Source: Lineus longissimus
Taxonomy: Eukaryota; Nemertea; Pilidiophora; Heteronemertea; Lineidae
Direction of reading: 5' to 3'
DNA length: 64,000 nucleotides
Assembly: GCF_910592395.1 (NCBI RefSeq)
Contig: NC_088312.1
Span: 22,327,292-22,391,291, forward strand
Made by a program: the position numbers and the translations under genes. Below the pieces are notes generated by a model that saw only the letters and a list, made by a program, of their open reading frames with translations, was not told the origin of the DNA and searched no databases. This document shows positions 10,901 through 28,419 of the stretch, one piece after another (position 1 is the stretch's first letter; every line of letters begins with the position of its first letter).

Positions 10901-12480
10901 GTCGTTCTTGAGGAGGCGCTGCTTTAGGGGACTCTATGAGAGAGTGAACTGTGTGTGATCAGAACTCGTGATCTGAGATGCTTCTAAGTGGAGAAATAGA
11001 TTTTCAGAAGTGTGGCTTGGTCGTCAGTGTTCAGTTGTTTTGATTCCTCTGTCAAGAGGTCCATGCAACCATAGCAACTGTAAAATCAATAAAACATATA
11101 AAATGTACTCCGTGTGTCAAGTAGCCTTTGTTTTAGGAGATTTGAATATACCAGCGAGTATTTGTTCCGCTGATCTGAAACTTATTTAACCCTTGCACCA
11201 CTTTCCTCGATGAAGTTGTCAATGTCTTAACTAGAAGATTCCAGACTGGAAAATTGAGATGAACAAGTTAAATCGAGGTGTGCATGGCATGAAAATTGGT
11301 TCAGCATTCTGTATTAAGAAATGGCGCTTTTATTACTCTCAATGCTGTGAAGGTGACACCATCTGATTGCTCTGAATCTTGGTGAGACATCAAAATTGAC
11401 AACCCACACAGTGAGGACAGTTGCTATCTGAACAGCGTCCATTTTGACAACATTTCGCACTGGTTAGACCTGGATGATATTCTCATGAAGACCTGTGAGG
11501 AGCTCCATCAGTTATTTTGACTTAGAAAGTGTATTGTGTGGAGTCTGATTTACACAGCTCAGCTCAATATTTACTGTAAATAGAATTCATGAATGTGTTG
11601 TTCACAGATGTGAGAGTTTGCCACAAATAAAAAGTTGTAGACAGAATTACCCTTGGCATTGTTCTTCAATCTGCTCTTGAAATCTTCTGGATTCCTGCCA
11701 GTGTTCAACTCCTCCTGCCAAGGCATATACACTGCATTCACATATAATTTACTGCCTACGCATAAAACCAATGCGTTAAAGTGTCAGTCCGCCTCGTGAA
11801 CGATGGTTCGAGGCCAGCCAGTAGCTCATAGCTAGGGTACAAACCTTCCACCGGCACCTGATAAGAGATATGGGAGTTTTAGAAGTAAGCAGTGAAAGCC
11901 TAATCTGGCTGGTCCTTTCATTCAGGGTGACACTGTACCAGTAATCGGCATACTACACTGCGGATAACGCAGCCACCTGCAACGAATCGGGGACGAACTC
12001 TTCCCAGTGTCCAAGATTTTCCTGTTTAATGCCCAGCCCTTTCTTGCCTCCCTCACACTTGATAGCCTAAACCAACATCTTGCAGTTACATGCAAGTAAC
12101 TAATGTCAAGCCCAAACTGGATGCCCTGACCGAACTCCTGGGATTGAGGCTAACCTGTGGTGTGGGCTATGGCCCTATGAGTAACAAGCTGAGCGTCCTA
12201 GCCATCACTCCACTGTCCAACACATGGGTCTATTATCAAATGAAAGACCCTACTCAATAATTCTCATCATTGATTGCCAAACATCCAGATACAACTAACA
12301 ATACCCATCATTTGAAAATATCGAAATCGATTTTATTGTTATTCACATATACATCCAGGATTTCAGACGGGGTGAACCAAAAACAATTTTGTTGGACATG
12401 TCAGGCAACCTCAACAAATTGGTTGTTAAAAGAACATGTACCAGGAAAAATGCAACGTACTGTGAGCTTGCAAATTATAA
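10901..12480. other. NDUFB4 3' UTR and intergenic sequence
   Basis: The 3' UTR probably ends after the AATAAA at 11088-11093. Beyond that no gene is supported. A ggttcgaggcc word at about 11807 resembles a pol III B box, but no correctly spaced A box is present. Confidence 0.3.
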
Positions 12481-12519
12481 ACTACTTGTATTTAACCCTT
12501 TTGGGCTCAATTCCCAGAT

Positions 12520-12735
12520 GAGCAAAAGCTCAGTTCCCCTGTGCATGGGAGCACAGTTTCCTGGTGCGGTGAAGCACTGAGCACAGTTCCCCTGTGCGTG
12601 GGAGCACAGTTTCCTAATCCTGGTGCGTAGAAGCACATTCCATGTGCACAGAGCACAGTTCCTTAGTGCGTGGGAGCACAGTTCCCTAGTGCGTGGGAGC
12701 ACAGTTCCCTGGTGCATGGGAGTGCATGGTACATG
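12520..12735. repeat. Minisatellite of about 24 bp
   Basis: Imperfect tandem units of gtgcgtgggagcacagttcc type, interleaved with variants (gtgcatggg, gtgcggtgaagcac). Open frames on both strands here are products of the repeat and not genes. Confidence 0.75.
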
Positions 12736-12831
12736 GGAGTATAGTTTCACAGGCGTAGGATGTCCAAGCAACAAGACACTGCTTCATGAAACAGAGGTAA
12801 TCAAACAGGTATCACACAAAGTCATCAAATG

Positions 12832-12837
12832 TTTATT
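12832..12837 (-). terminator. Candidate polyadenylation signal of CDK8
   Basis: TTTATT on the plus strand, AATAAA on the coding strand, 650 bases beyond the CDK8 stop and just past the 50-bp minisatellite. If used, the whole minisatellite is transcribed as 3' UTR. Confidence 0.5.
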
Positions 12838-13485
12838 GTTGACCACTGTGCCTGACCATTCATGGTTGTGTCCCATGTGAAGACCTCAGAACCGTGGCTG
12901 ACCATATACCGTAGAGGTTGTCCCCTGTGAAGACCTCAGAACCGTGGCTGATCATATACTGTAGAGGTCGTCCCCTGTGAAGACCTCAAAACCGTGGCTG
13001 ACCATATACCGTAGAGGTCGTCCCCTGTGAAGACCTCAGAACCGTGGCTGACCATATACCGTAGAGGTCGTCCCCTGTGAAGACCTCAGAACCGTGGCTG
13101 ACCATATACCGTAGAGGTCGTCCCCTGTGAAGACCTCAGAACCGTGGCTGACCATATACCGTAGAGGTCGTCCCCTGTGAAGACCTCAGAACCGTGGCTG
13201 ACCATATACCGTAGAGGTCGTCCCCTGTGAAGACCTTAGAACCGTGGCTGACCATATACCGTAGAGGTCGTCCCCTGTGAAGACCTCAGAACCGTGGCTG
13301 ACCATATATTGTAGAGGTCGTCCCCTGTGAAGACCTCAGAACCGTGGCTGACCATATACCGTAGAGGTCGTCCCCTGTGAAGACCTCAGAACTGTGGCTG
13401 ACCATATACCGTAGAGGTCGTCCCCTGTGAAGACCTCAGAACCGTGGCTGACCATATACTGTAGAGGTAGTCCCCTGTGAAGACC

Positions 13486-18617
<5,132 letters not shown>

Positions 18618-20197
18618 GTCGACTGAATTCCCTGTTTGGGATACCCTGTTATGGTAGCAAGGTTCCTAACAAGAAATCTATCTGATCAAACTGATACTCT
18701 GCAGGCTACAACAAAAGAAATATGCCAGCATCCTGAAGAAATACATCCTTGCCCTCCATGTTTGGGGTAGTGTTTTATAAACGTTGGATGTGCATTCCAG
18801 GTGAGCCGTGGAAAGACGCCGAGGACTGCGCTTGATGAATTAGAGGACTATTTTAATCAATAATTGTTTGGATGAGTCCCAAATAGACCACATTAGTCAA
18901 TTTACCAGTGGTAAAACAATCCAATCATGCAAGGCAATATGCCAACACCTGGGGTGTCTTCGGGAAGGGTGGTTGTGCCAAAGCATCTCCCCTCCCCCAT
19001 CCAGAAATCTTCCCCATGTCAAGGAGCCGTGCGCAGACAACACTTTCATTAGAGCCCACATTTCATAATGAATGGCCATATTATTGTCCCCCGAATGAGA
19101 TGCCGCAATATCATGATGTATCCCCAACTCCACGTACCTACCCTGACCCCCTTGAATTTTCACAGGGAGTGGAGGGGGGATCAAGGTGGCTGTCCCCCAT
19201 CCGTGTAACAAGGACAGGTGATGACTCAAGAGCAGCACAGCCATGCAAGAGGAAGTCCAGTTCTTCAAGCTAAAGACAAAGCCTGATCCTCATTCAAAAC
19301 ATAAAACGTATTTTTTTAAAGTAAAATATATTCTAATAATTTAGAAAAATACAAAGACAAACAACAGATCGACACATTGATACAAATAGTACTGAAATAT
19401 TGTGCATCCAAAACAACAGCGTCCACCAGCATCTGCATGGTAAGGTGATAAGTCATCTGAGGCATCTGAGAAGTTATGTAAAGGCCATGAGAAAAGGTGG
19501 GCTCATCAGGTCAAGCACTTTGAAACTCATGTAGTAGAGCTTAACAGTAGACAGATCTGATACTAGCTCCTCCATTCAAATAGTCACATCAAATATGGAT
19601 ACATGTCATATTTTGATCGCTTTACAGACATAAAACTAGTACCGGTAGATAAATACCAAAAGACATCAGTTTAAAAGATTACAGTTCACATTAATATAAA
19701 ATGAGTATTCTGCCCCTTTCAAAATGATAACCAATTTCTACCCTCTTTATTTGAGTTGGTCCCAAAAAGACCCATCACATTTCATGTAACTGTAAAAACA
19801 TCTATCACAGACTAACATCTTTACACAGTGCAATGACTACAAAGTCCAAGTGCCCCAGCAGTGAAAAACATTATGCATCAGGTCCATTCACAAGCCTCTT
19901 TGCAAATCTTCGGACTCCCTGGAATAGGGTTCCACTACGCTGTTTAACAGTTCTCCAGGCATGCAATATGGGCTGTCGTTACTGGACACAGTTTCCCTGT
20001 ATATCCTCAAGGCTCCCAAGACACCAACCCATAGTCATAGTCCATAATGAATCAGCCTCAGAAGCAGCCTAGGTAGGCCACTACAAGTAACAGACGAGAG
20101 CTCATGGAGAAACAAATCTTGTGCCTCAGACTACAAGCCATCTTCAATCGGAGTACATTGCCAAACTTGAAACAGATCAACAGCAACTCTTCATCGT
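18618..20197. other. CDK8 5' flank and PFN4 3' UTR region
   Basis: Both flanking genes are on the minus strand, so this interval holds the CDK8 promoter and the PFN4 3' UTR. Opposite open frames at 18897-19273 overlap each other and have no recognisable domain or splice context, so I do not call them. TTTATT (AATAAA on the minus strand) occurs near 19745. Confidence 0.35.
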
Positions 20198-21409
20198 TTA
20201 TTTGCCTTTTTCTCGGAAATATTCAGCTGAAAAAGAGAGGAAAAGATTGCGTTAACAACTGTCTCAAGGGACATGTAGAAAACCATGTTCCACTCCAATA
20301 CAAGAACAGTAGTCAGTGTTGGGGCGAGGACAGTTTCACTATAGTGTCCATGATAGAGATGATACTTTGAGCACTGCAATACAAATGCCCTGTACCACTG
20401 CGGTACACCATAACAAACATTTACCAGTATCTTACTTGAATAAAGCCCAAGTACATCAATAAACAAGTTTAATGCATCAAGGACAACAAACAAGTTTACT
20501 TAAGTTTCCAAGAAATCGTGGAGCCTCCTAAAGCGTACCTAACTTTTCCACTGCCTCCACACATATGCTTGGCTTCATTACTTCGGAGTAGGTGGCGACC
20601 AGTAATAATGTGGCAGTTTTGATGACGACCAGACCTTTGTTCCCCTGGAACAAAACGTCAAATTACAGATATTAAAGAATGGAGGTGGTGTCACACCACC
20701 ATTCACTTTTTAATAAATTCTCTCGTACACTAATATTGTGGTCGCTGATCTAGACATGTAGGTCTTAGTATTTGGGGTTTGAGCTATTGATATTGATATG
20801 GTCTTTTTGGCCAAAACTGCTCCCTCCCTTTTCACTCAAAGGAGAGCATACCCTGCTTTTTTTAGTCCTGGCAGAAGCACTAAAGACGAAATAGTTTTAT
20901 CACTTACATCTTTGGCATATATTGAGAATTTGTCAGCTCTGACGCACTTATATTGTTTGTCATTGAAGTAGATTCCCTCCTCTCTCGTCTGTGATGGGGA
21001 TTTGAACGCCTCGATGAGGGCAATCACCTGGTCACTGAATAACTGAAAATATCAGGAAGTCCAGTTCAACAAACTGGTGTGTATTGCTAGTATCAGAAGT
21101 GAAATGGTCTGGCTGAAATCAAGAAGGGGTCTGTCCTGCAATATCCAAACTAGCCGCCATCCTTATCAGTATAACAGCAGATGGAGGTGGGTATAGATAC
21201 ACTTTGAGTGATACACAGTTTTGACCATGCATCAGCACTGCGGACTATGGTACGGCACAACTCTGAACATGATCGGTAGAGATCAGACTTACACTGAATC
21301 CGACTGAACTCGCTTTGACTGAGGCATCTGCCCTGTTGACGATGGCACAACTCTGAACATGATCGGTGGAGATCAAGGTGTCGTGAATGAGATTCTGTAG
21401 TTGGTTCAT
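20198..21409 (-). CDS. PFN4: Profilin-4
   Basis: Testis-type profilin; members of this subfamily bind lipids more than actin and act in sperm development. Four coding exons: 21293-21421 (coding from 21409), 20908-21042, 20539-20644, 20198-20226, all with GTAAGT-type or GTACGC donors and consistent phase. Starting at [12 protein letters not shown] gives 128 residues, almost the human length (129). Diagnostic segments: [64 protein letters not shown] and the C-terminal [11 protein letters not shown]. The reading frame stays open upstream through the acceptor at 21421 and joins in phase to the exon at 21939-22031, so a longer N-terminus is possible. The next gene on the other strand beyond 29 kb is FAM228B-like, as in human. 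Confidence 0.93.
21244..21385. repeat. Partial tandem duplication of the first PFN4 exon
   Basis: The phrase ggcacaactctgaacatgat plus cggt(a/g)gagatca occurs at about 21252 in the intron and again at 21342 inside the exon (encoding [11 protein letters not shown]). The intronic copy stays in frame after the donor, so read-through would repeat the eleven residues. Confidence 0.7.
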
Positions 21410-21938
21410 CTTCACAGAATCCTGGAATGAGAAAGCCATGAACATATCAGGTGAAATCCTGCTGGATCGATCTCTTGTACTCAATCTCTTGATCTCTCAA
21501 TCTCAAGATTGGGCAGAATGTTTGATAAACGTCTATTCTCTGTGACAAACTGCATGGTCCTTCATTGACAGCTGTAAAAAGAAATAACTTTTTAATACGA
21601 CATAAGAGGGGTGTCATGGTCTTGGTTTTTGGTGTCCAGTCCTAATCCAATCATCAACGGTTTCAACACAAATGCACAACGCATCAATGCATGTTACCTT
21701 TGGTCAGTCACTTCACTGCGATTGCGTCATCCTCAAATATGATGTAAACCCATTTTAATCAATCGTTGCTGGTATCTCAATTGGTTCACACCTTGAAGGA
21801 AGGTTTCGGATGGCGCACAGCGACAACAAATCAGCATGGGTGAACCAAGATTCCTTTTGTCCACACTGAGATTTGGTGGAAATTATTAACAAGAACATTT
21901 CAAAACAGCATTCGTCTGATGGCATTTCCAATACTTAC

Positions 21939-22031
21939 AGGGACTTTATCTGAATAGTCGACGTACTGTAACAACGCCCTTTCTTGACGATTCTTTATCA
22001 AAGTCGATTTCAACGAATCATCTAATGCCAT
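21939..22031 (-). CDS. Candidate upstream first exon of PFN4
   Basis: ATG-initiated frame of 31 codons (MALDDSLKSTLIKNRQERAL ... DYSDKVP) ending at a GTAAGT donor, phase 0, which joins in frame to the PFN4 exon at 21421. It would add 35 residues ahead of the conserved MNQLQ start. Equally, it could be a first exon used with the downstream ATG ignored or by leaky scanning. The coding-like composition and perfect donor make it likely to be transcribed; whether it is translated as an extension is unclear. Confidence 0.5.
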
Positions 22032-22720
22032 ATTGAGAAAACTTTCATGTAAATGACGCGAAAACCCAGCAATATTTATCCAATCACATATCACAAAGTG
22101 CTTGTCGGATTAAAACTCTCCATCAGGCGATAATTTGGAAATTGTCATCCACAGAACTTTTGTTGTCACTGTGTTTGCAATCACAGATCACAAGTCTGCT
22201 AATTTATAATAATCACGATCGCGCCTCAAGCCAGTCAGACCCAGCCACTGCTGCATTCCTCAGCATCGTCGAACAGTTACAGAAATTTTGTAATCACTTG
22301 ATAATCGTATCCATTTTAAATTGAAAACCATTAACTTAACTTAGCACTCCTGAGTAATCCTTTCATATGGTTACCCCTTAAAAATTCGTGATTTGAGAAT
22401 CAGGGTGTTCTTTGATCTCGTGATTTACTCAAATTTTGTCAGGACCGATTCTGTCACAGATCTAGAAACTTGTTACAAGAAACAGAATGTAGCAGTTAGT
22501 ATTATTGGTAATAAAATCAATGGTGATGTTATTAGCAAAGAGCCCGAATCACTTTGAATAATTGATACAAAAATAATTGTAGCTTTACTTCCTTCACCAA
22601 AAGAATACTCCAGGAAGGCGAATCAAGCCACCATAAACACCACGTTGATGTCAGAATTAGTTAACTTTTATCCCAAAATGTCCAGATTTCACAGAAATCA
22701 GACATAATCCGGTCCTAAAG

Positions 22721-24301
22721 TACACTCATCAAAGAAAGTTAAGGACCACTTTTTACTTTTAACATATTTTTTTTACAGCACATATTAAGGACCAGAAAAT
22801 GCCTAAATATGAATGTCCTGTATGACCTCCAAGACACAGTTATCAATTTCGCATGTGGTTTGTTCCAGTTGTTGCATAATTTCTTTCTAAACTTGTCACA
22901 ACCTGAAAATGGGTGTTTTGGTGGGTCAACTTTTTCACAATTTTAGCCTAACTGTCTTGTCATCAATGTCAGCATGGTCAGTAGCGAGTATGGCCTCCCC
23001 CTGCTGCAATAACAGCCTGACACCGCTGTCTCATTGAGTTTATCAGGCGATTAACATCCCTGACATCAATTGCATCCCATGCAGCCTCCAAGGCCACACC
23101 AAGCTGCTGCAACCCATTTGGCTGTACCTCAAGCGCTCCAATACTCCTTCCCATCATGTCCCAAACATGTTCTATCGGATTCAAGTCCGGGGATTTCGCT
23201 GGCCAGTCCATACGCTCAATTCCATGATCCGCCAGGTACAGTGTCACCACCCTCGATGTGTGGGGACGGGCGTTATCGTCCATGAAAATGAAATTTTCCC
23301 CAGCGTTTTCTGCGAACGGAACCACAAAAGGTTCCACGATTTCATCTCTGTACCTCACACCTGTAATTGCTCCCCCCGGGACCACATAGAGGGGAGTGCG
23401 TTGACCGTAGCTGATTTCGCCCCACACCATGATGCTGCCTCCACCATGGCGGTCATGTTCAGCGATGCAGGCATCTGCAAATCTCTCTCCCTGTTGTCTC
23501 CAGGCTCTAAAACGCCATCATTGTGGTCCAGGCTGAATCTGCTCTCATCTGAGAACAGAACACGGCGCCATTGCTGGTGGGTCCATCCCACATGATCACG
23601 AGCCCAATTGAGACGGATTCTTCTGTGAGCAGGGGTTAATGGGATGCATTGCAGTGGCCTCCTGGTATGGATGTCGGCTCTGTGAAGTCGGTTACGGATG
23701 GTTTGATTTGAAACAGTCACCCCAGTTGCAGCAGTGAATTGGTTATTGAGTCTGCGAGCACTACTGAAGCGGTTGCGACGACAAAGAGTCACTAAGTAGC
23801 GGTCATCCCTCGCAGTTGTTGCTGATGGGCGGCCAGTACGGGGTCTCTCTGAGTATCGCCCTGTCTCCCGGTGTCGTTGGTTAGCACGACTGATGACACT
23901 GTGAGACACACCCATCATCTCAGCTACTCGTCGCTGACTGAAGCCAGCTTCCAGCATCCCTATGGCTCGTGCAACCTCTACTTCACTCAAGTGGCATCTA
24001 GGCATCTCTTTTGTCAGAATGCTGCCTGAGCTTGGTGGGAAATGTAGGGAAAAGCACTTGCATGGACTTTTGTACCACTTTATGTGGTCAACTGACACAC
24101 TAAAAACACCCATTTTCAGGTTGTGACAAGTTTAGAAAGAAGTTATGCAACAACTGGAACAAACAACATGTGAAATTGATTACTGAGTCTTGGAGGTCAT
24201 ACAGGACATTCATATTTTGGCATTTTCTGGTCCTTAATATGTGCTGTAAAAAAAATATGTTAAAAATAAAAAGTGGTCCTTAACTTTCTTTGATGAGTGT
24301 A
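22721..24301. mobile_element. Tc1/mariner-family DNA transposon
   Basis: Element of about 1,577 bp bounded by TA (22721-22722 and 24300-24301), the target duplication typical of this superfamily. Long imperfect terminal inverted repeats of about 200 bp run from cactcatcaaagaaagttaa on the left to its complement on the right. It encodes one transposase on the minus strand. Arms are very similar, implying fairly recent insertion between PFN4 and the exons at 25-28 kb. Confidence 0.93.
22978..24005 (-). pseudogene. Tc1-type DD34E transposase, one frameshift
   Basis: Starts at MPRCHLSEVEVARAIGMLEA with two helix-turn-helix regions (RRVAEMMGVSHSVISR; TVSNQTIRNRLH) and an RPRTGRPSATT linker, as in Tc1 transposases. 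The catalytic triad is present: D in VLFSDESRF, D in FMDDNARPH and E in DLNPIEHVWD, with 34 residues between the second D and the E. The frame changes in a GA run at about 23482-23490 (RERD on one side, the expected following segment in another frame), equivalent to a two-base slip. The two halves otherwise are intact to the stop at 22978. As it stands it cannot make the full enzyme. Confidence 0.92.
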
Positions 24302-25545
24302 CTACCAGACATCGCTTCTACAATCCAATTGTAAAGTTTTTCCAGATTTCCCAGCTTGAACGAGTATGGATTTTAAACCGGTTGTCAAGTTTATCCAAAT
24401 TTCCACGCATGAATGAATCAAATTTTAATCGAATTTTGGGAAGACTTCATTAAAATGGCTTAGACGAAGATGAAATCCAGGATGTAAAACCCTTCCCCGG
24501 CCTTACGCTGCACTTAACTGATCAAGATAGCATGTAGGCCTAGTCTAGCCTATGATTGACTATCTATGCTATCTAGTGCACTCTATCAAACATGTCAAAG
24601 TAAGATTTGTCAAATCGGTGACAATACCAAAGACATTGCCATTTATGTCTCAAGTCAATGAAAGTAAGACTTGTATCTCCAAGGTGCATTGTGGTGAGCT
24701 ATTTTCATTTGTATCACACCAATGTGTTTTCTATCGAAAACTGTCAAAAGACTTTCATTTCATAGATTTACCGAGTGCTATTATGGTACAAGTTAAAGGT
24801 TTTTGTAGAATAACATAAAGTTGACAGTCATAACACGCATAAAGCCTATCTAATGACTTTGCTAGGGTATCTTTTGTGCAGTATTTTGATTTATGGAGAA
24901 AGTGTTTTGAAACCGATTGTTTCATGACAAGCTGACCCAGAGTTTACACAGGATAACTGTTCAACAAGTACAGTAAATCAGCCACAGATGGGGAAATGCA
25001 AAATAATTCAAAGATAAAAAAATTTTGAAAAAGTTTAATTCTTGCTATGGTCCATTGCATCCACTTGCGTTAAGAGGCTCGCAAACGAGAGAGGTTTGTT
25101 GCATTGATGCAGCAACCTTTGATAATTATAACAAGTGAACACTATCGCCCCCTGGTGGCAAGAGGTGAGACGACGAATCAAAATTTTAAAGGTGTTGTGC
25201 ACAAAGTTTCAGTTTGGTTCGTTGAACGGTCTAGGAGGAGATATCACTTTTGGACCGACGGACATATGGACTGACACACTAACGACAAGCGGGAATACAA
25301 TATCTCCCCACTTATTCGAAAAGCAGGAAGATAAAAATTATTTGTTGCAATCTCTTAGTGCAGTGGAGAACCTTGAAATACAATGAGTGAGGTTTGCAAC
25401 ACACCCATATTCTGTCCGTTTGCCAAGATCCTTCGTGGAGCGGGTGAAAAAGGTTGCATGATAGGGTGGGTCACAAAATTGCTGCAATCGTAAAGCCACA
25501 ATATTTATTTAGAGCAATTATTTACACACTTTTTTGCATACTTAC
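24302..25545. other. Intergenic or intronic sequence with possible repeat
   Basis: No exon supported. 25135-25330 contains phrases (cgccccctggtggcaagagg; gttgaacggtctaggagg) that look like part of a dispersed repeat; its 83-codon open frame has no domain. Confidence 0.3.
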
Positions 25546-25599
25546 TGGAACTCCATGAACCTTGAAGTAGGGATTTTTCTCAAACATTAAGTCCGCCAT
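25546..25599 (-). CDS. Candidate first coding exon, unknown gene
   Basis: ATGGCGGAC start context (a common YY1-type first-exon start), then 18 codons reading MADLMFEKNPYFKVHGVP and a perfect GTAAGT donor in phase 0. The next phase-0 acceptor of a known gene on this strand is the PFN4 exon at 21421, so it could be a distal alternative first exon of PFN4. A CAG acceptor directly before the ATG also lets it act as an internal exon of the chain described at 28011. Confidence 0.35.
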
Positions 25600-26249
25600 A
25601 CTGATTGTGACAATATTCTACCAACATCCACTTGAGAAGTGACAGAAAGTACAGTCTATTACCAATCAAGCGTAGAAATACGATATCAAGTCACATACTA
25701 CTATCCAGAGGTCAAGTAGCCCACTCCATTGATATCAAGATATCTTGTAGCGATTTATTACTTGTTTCTATTATCTTGACTAATCCTGTTATAAAAGATG
25801 GAATGGACATGATAATCCAAAATAATCCTCAGATTGTCTTGCATTTGAATGAACGTTTTTGTCCCAAAATCCTACGCAAATTAGAGATGGTTTACTCCTC
25901 AGATGCACCACCTCAATCAACAAGTGGTTCTGACCAAACCTATTAATTCCAAAACCTATTATCCCATCACCACAGCAGCAAGCCTTAAACAAACTGAATA
26001 AGAATAGGATTTTACACAATTTCCATCCCAAATGAACCTCACAGAATAACCTCAAGTCGCATGGAATAAAACCAATGCATAAATGAATGCAAAATATAGA
26101 TGCCTGCCATACTGAAATCTTAAACTAATGAAGACAAATGACCAAACGTTTTAAGTCATCGATATCTAGCCAATACAGATATGGATTGTAAGGTGTGTTG
26201 TTAATTGCCGTTACTAAGCAAAGGAAATGTCAGGTAAAAATCTCCTCAC

Positions 26250-26708
26250 CGACAAATTGCACTCTTATGCGCCGTTTCATTTGATGATTTTGAGACAGAT
26301 CTTGACTCTAAGGGCACCTTTCTAAGTGCCATTTTTGTCTCTGTGTGTTGGGAAATATGAAAGGAGATTGGAGATAGCACTGAATGCCATGGCAGCCGAG
26401 GCAGCAGCTGAAATCGAGCCCTGCAGCACCACACTAAAAGCCACACAGTGGACGAGAGAGGCCAGATGTCACATGCACCAAGACCATGCAGGAATCAGTG
26501 AAATAATACTTTCAATCAAAAGTGTCCAACAACAGCGATGCTTTGTACCATTACAAATAAAACATGATGAGAAGAAATGATGAAGTTCAAGATGTATATC
26601 CAGGTCCTATGTCCGTCAAATGAATATAACCAAGAATGCTGACTGGTAGAAATCTGTGTATAACTGACCGCCTGTTTGTCACATGAGCAGGTGCCCCGTT
26701 GAATGATT
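26250..26708 (-). CDS. Two candidate exons, unknown gene
   Basis: 26669-26708 (TTTAG acceptor, GTCAGT donor; reads ESFNGAPAHVTNRR) and 26250-26300 (weak acceptor, GTGAGG donor; reads SVSKSSNETAHKSAICR). Phases are compatible with the exon at 28011-28106 upstream and the one at 25546 downstream. No family recognised. Weak because short exons can fit by chance. Confidence 0.22.
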
Positions 26709-28010
26709 CTAAACTGTGAAAAACACCATCAAGTAAATTCTCAAAATCACAAATACGACATTACATTTTCAATTTGTTATACTTATGGTATAAAAACTTG
26801 CTAAAAACTTAATCCAATGCATAAACTTCCAAATTAATGTATAAAGGTCTAGAGCTGTTGGCAACAATATATGTACTCACAAATGCATGACAAATGCTTT
26901 AAGATTTTTTTCTTTTATATGTTTCAATAATCACCCGAGCCTAACCATTCTACAAATTAGTGGCAACAATTCATAATCAGGGTTGTTAGTGTATACTTTA
27001 GGAAGTAATACTTGTAAAGCACATACAAAACCATGACTGATTAGGCCAAGCTCTGAAAGAGGTTTGTGTGATTAGGCATTGGTATGGTCCCTAAGTAGAT
27101 TGACCGAGTTTACTCAGTAACTCTCCAGAGATGGGGACTGATTCCTCAGATCAGACGAATTTGGGGACATCATAGGGTTGGAGAGTGTAAATTCATGTGT
27201 CAAAATCTCCCTTGACCAATCAATGTACACAGCTTAACTAAGGACTCTCCAGAGACAAAGACCTTCTCTTGTGACTCAGTTTTGGAGAGTGTGAAAGCCA
27301 CTCTACCGAATCTGAAAACAGTTATTGGATGAGTTCCTGCCATGCACTGTTTGCTCATTGATGGGCCTAATTAGATCTCATGGTTACCTAGCTATTAAAC
27401 AGTTTAAAGTAAACTTATCTATGCTCTCATTTATTGCACGCCCATAAAAGTAATCAAGTAATGATTAATCGACATGTTATTTGAAAACAATATCACCAGT
27501 CAGACTGTAATTCGAATTTCACTGAAATGAAATGCTATCCTATAGCATCCCGCGAAGTTACTATTTATAGCTCACAAGGTCATTTGCATAAGATATTGAT
27601 GACGTTTTAGTCACGTGACAGTCGGACATCGACACTTATTTCTACGCATTTGAGCTTATTTCAAAGTCAATTATCTTTGACCCTGCATTTTTTTTAGCAT
27701 GAATGATACCATAGAGTCAGAGAGAGAAATCTTCAGAACAATTATGTAGTATTTCCAACACTCGGACATGTGCCAGATTGAATCTAACTGCCCTAGTTAG
27801 AAAGCCTGAATCCATTACGAAACCGCATGTTTGTCCGACATTGCCTGTAATTCAGCGATGGGGAAATAGAGGGCAGCAGCTGCAGTGACGTCATCTTCGC
27901 TATCCATATTTAAAATGAGAATTAAAGTTTTCTGTCATGATTAATGCTAACAACACCCATTCAAAGTTACTTCTTTCATTTCTACCTGGCCTAAGGGTCA
28001 ACAAACTTAC

Positions 28011-28106
28011 CTGATTGTCTGTCTTGATCTGCAGAAATGTTTGTGGAAGTGTGTGAAGGCTGTAACTCTATAGTGATCTTGAACTCATTGTTTGGAGATA
28101 CCAGTA
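28011..28106 (-). CDS. Candidate internal exon, unknown gene
   Basis: 96 bases between a TTTTGCAG acceptor and a GTAAGT donor. Only one frame is open and reads LVSPNNEFKITIELQPSHTS and onward, plausible protein composition. I do not recognise it. Confidence 0.3.
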
Positions 28107-28419
28107 CTGCAAAATAAAGCTAAAATGTACATCTATAGAGACTTGTAACTCAAGTAGCCCACAGCTGTGAGTCTCACCAACACTCCTAGTCTTTAGTGTT
28201 GTGACAGTAAATAGAAAGAGTTGATGACATCTCATGAGATTGATCCGGGTGCACACAAAATATCGAGTATCACATGACAAGCCCATATTGTTAGTTCATC
28301 ACAAGGTTTCGTTTTTGAATGTGAAATGCAGTTGTTGAGTCAACTGACGACAGGCTTCATGGCCCATGCACTGACTGAATAGAACACTTGAGAACTTCAG
28401 CCCCGGATATGACGATAAT

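Noticed and set aside
11780-11830. tRNA-like or SINE head with ggttcgaggcc
   Set aside because: Only a B-box word; no A box at proper distance and no cloverleaf.
12475-12880. Open frames on both strands over the 24-bp minisatellite
   Set aside because: The frames follow the repeat unit, overlap on opposite strands and have no splice context or domain.
18897-19273. Two overlapping opposite frames of about 120 codons
   Set aside because: No domain, no splice sites in phase, low-complexity Pro/Gly text; lies in CDK8 upstream and PFN4 downstream DNA.
25135-25386. 83-codon frame
   Set aside because: Text looks like a dispersed repeat (cgccccctggtgg phrase) and has no gene context.
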